A program made the position numbers and the translations under genes. Below are positions 31,564 to 32,491 of a stretch of DNA of 32,491 bases, one piece after another. The DNA is taken from the NCBI GenBank assembly GCA_943331295.2, contig CALQLA020000055.1:1-32491 (forward strand), written 5' to 3'. The notes below the pieces were generated by a model. That model did no database searches and was not told where the DNA came from. It saw only the letters and a list, made by a program, of their open reading frames with translations. The DNA comes from Bordetella parapertussis (GTDB taxonomy: Bacteria; Pseudomonadota; Gammaproteobacteria; Burkholderiales; Casimicrobiaceae). Numbering within the stretch: the stretch's first letter is position 1; the number at the start of each line of letters is the position of its first letter.

Positions 31564-32028
31564 TTACTGCTGCACGGTCTTGGCGGCCTTGGCCATCGAC
31601 GCCGCGGCTTCCGCCTTGTTCACGGCGTGCGCGGCTTCCGGGGGCATGTAGTTCTCGTCGTGCTTGGCCAGCACCTCGCTTGCCTTGAACACGCCGTCCG
31701 GGCCGAGCTTGCCCTGCGCGACGACGCCTTTCCCCTCCTTGAAGAGGTCGGGCAGGATGCCGGTGTAGACGACGGGAACGCTCTTTGCGGTGTCCGTGAC
31801 GACGAAGCGGACGGTCAGGCCGTCCTGCTCGCGCACCAGGCTCTTTTCCTCGACCAGCCCGCCCATCCGGAACGCGCGCCCGCGGGGCGCCTCGTTCGCG
31901 GCGATCTGCGTCGGCGTGAAGAAGAACACGAGGTTCTCCTGGAACGCGTTCAGCACCAGCGCGGCGGCCACGCCGAGGACGGCGACGCCGCCCCCGATCC
32001 AGATGAAACGGCGATGGCGGGCCTTCAC
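31564..32028 (-). CDS. ccmE: Cytochrome c maturation protein CcmE
   Basis: Periplasmic heme chaperone with a covalent heme intermediate. The 154-residue protein has an N-terminal anchor at about 8-28 and an OB-fold. The heme-binding histidine is H123 in AKHDENYMPPE with Y127, the HxxxY form of the family. A GTG start overlaps the ccmD stop as GTGA. The C-terminal 25 residues are Ala/Lys-rich and disordered-looking. Confidence 0.95.
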   Translation of the reverse strand: MKARHRRFIWIGGGVAVLGVAAALVLNAFQENLVFFFTPTQIAANEAPRGRAFRMGGLVEEKSLVREQDGLTVRFVVTDTAKSVPVVYTGILPDLFKEGKGVVAQGKLGPDGVFKASEVLAKHDENYMPPEAAHAVNKAEAAASMAKAAKTVQQ

Positions 32029-32204
32029 AGTACGCCTCCGGTGGCAGCGGACAGGCTGTCGGGCGTGGCGTGCCGCTCCTCGGCAAGGATCGTGCGGCGC
32101 CGCGCGCGCAGCGCGACGAGTTCGAGGGCGATCACGACGGCCGTGGTGCCGAACGAGCCCCAGACGTAGAAGCCGTAGCCGCCCATTGCAAGGAATTCGC
32201 TCAT
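32025..32204 (-). CDS. ccmD: Heme exporter protein CcmD
   Basis: Small membrane protein that helps release holo-CcmE from CcmC. The 59-residue product has one membrane segment (about residues 12-34) and the GGYGFYVWGSFG start typical of CcmD, then a basic ARRRTILAEE stretch. The ATG overlaps the ccmC stop as ATGA. In some lineages this gene is so small it is missed; the position between ccmC and ccmE fixes its identity. Confidence 0.9.
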   Translation of the reverse strand: MSEFLAMGGYGFYVWGSFGTTAVVIALELVALRARRRTILAEERHATPDSLSAATGGVL

Positions 32205-32491
32205 GCGGATTTCACCTCCTTCAATTGACCGACCCACGCGGAGCCGCGCTCCCGGTCGATCATGATCGTGCGCACGCGGTACAGCGTGACGGCGATCGTG
32301 TAAAACCACGCGGCAAAGGCCATGACGAGCATCCCGCTCAGCATGATCGCCGCCATCTTCGGCGCGGCGGTGAGGCTGATCGACGAGCCCTGGTGCAGCG
32401 TGTTCCACCACTTGACCGAGAAATAGATGATCGGCACGTTGATCGCGCCGACCAGCGACAGCAGCCCGCACGCGCGATCGGCGCGGCGGGG
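32201..32491 (-). CDS. ccmC: Heme exporter protein CcmC (5' part outside the window)
   Basis: C-terminal 96 residues of the membrane protein that loads heme onto CcmE. The visible part begins near the fourth or fifth membrane segment (RADRACGLLSLVGAINVPII), then IYFSVKWWNTLHQGSSIS with the conserved periplasmic His of WWNTLHQ, and a final membrane segment. The gene runs off the window edge, so the start is not seen. ccmA and ccmB may lie beyond. Confidence 0.93.
   Translation of the reverse strand, partial: PRRADRACGLLSLVGAINVPIIYFSVKWWNTLHQGSSISLTAAPKMAAIMLSGMLVMAFAAWFYTIAVTLYRVRTIMIDRERGSAWVGQLKEVKSA

Noticed and set aside
29466..31688. 740-codon open frame antisense to ccmF
   Set aside because: ccmF matches its family along its full length; the opposite frame is Arg/Gln/His-rich with no domain.

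Overview
The window looks like chromosome of a betaproteobacterium. Evidence: G+C is about two thirds by eye, the EF-Tu, S10, L2, IF-1 and alpha-subunit proteins read as proteobacterial with betaproteobacterial wording, and the gene order is the classic tuf-S10-spc-alpha series. Placement below class is uncertain. Two small palindromic repeat families resemble repeats I remember from Burkholderiales and related genomes, but I could not search for them.

Positions 1-15831, all on + strand, hold tuf, the S10 operon (rpsJ to rpsQ), the spc operon (rplN to rplO, secY, infA, rpmJ) and the alpha operon (rpsM, rpsK, rpsD, rpoA, rplQ), closed by a clear intrinsic terminator at 15803-15831. The only stretch above 300 bases without a gene is 6467-6834, between rpsQ and rplN. 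It carries a REP-like inverted repeat, an extended -10 promoter candidate and two substantial hairpins, so it looks like the start of a separately transcribed spc operon with a structured leader.

Positions 15832-17094 hold a second REP-like hairpin, a promoter candidate and a secreted phospholipase-D-fold protein whose two HKD motifs are both altered. Positions 17138-21210, on - strand, hold a NitT/TauT-type ABC transporter (binding protein, permease, ATPase) with its own promoter. Upstream of it lie a PhnD-like binding protein without a signal peptide and a half-length ornithine cyclodeaminase fragment.

Positions 21364-25668, on + strand, form a tightly packed histidine-utilisation operon: hutD, hutF, hutI, hutG and a DUF2007/zinc-ribbon gene. 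HutI makes formiminoglutamate, HutF converts it to formylglutamate with ammonia release, and HutG yields glutamate plus formate. The first two enzymes (HutH, HutU) and the HutC repressor are not in the window.

Positions 25678-32491, on - strand, hold the System I cytochrome c maturation genes in the order ccmC (cut by the window edge), ccmD, ccmE, ccmF, ccmG, ccmH, ccmI, followed by an oxygen-dependent-type protoporphyrinogen oxidase. Most junctions overlap by four bases (ATGA or GTGA). The chain is broken only by a 16-base gap at ccmE-ccmF and by a 170-base gap at ccmF-ccmG that holds two tandem repeat copies. No tRNA, rRNA, CRISPR array, insertion sequence or prophage gene was seen. The least expected items are the rplN leader, the repeat that supplies the rpsH ribosome-binding site, the altered phospholipase-D protein, the cyclodeaminase/PhnD remnant pair and the coupling of heme synthesis to cytochrome c maturation.
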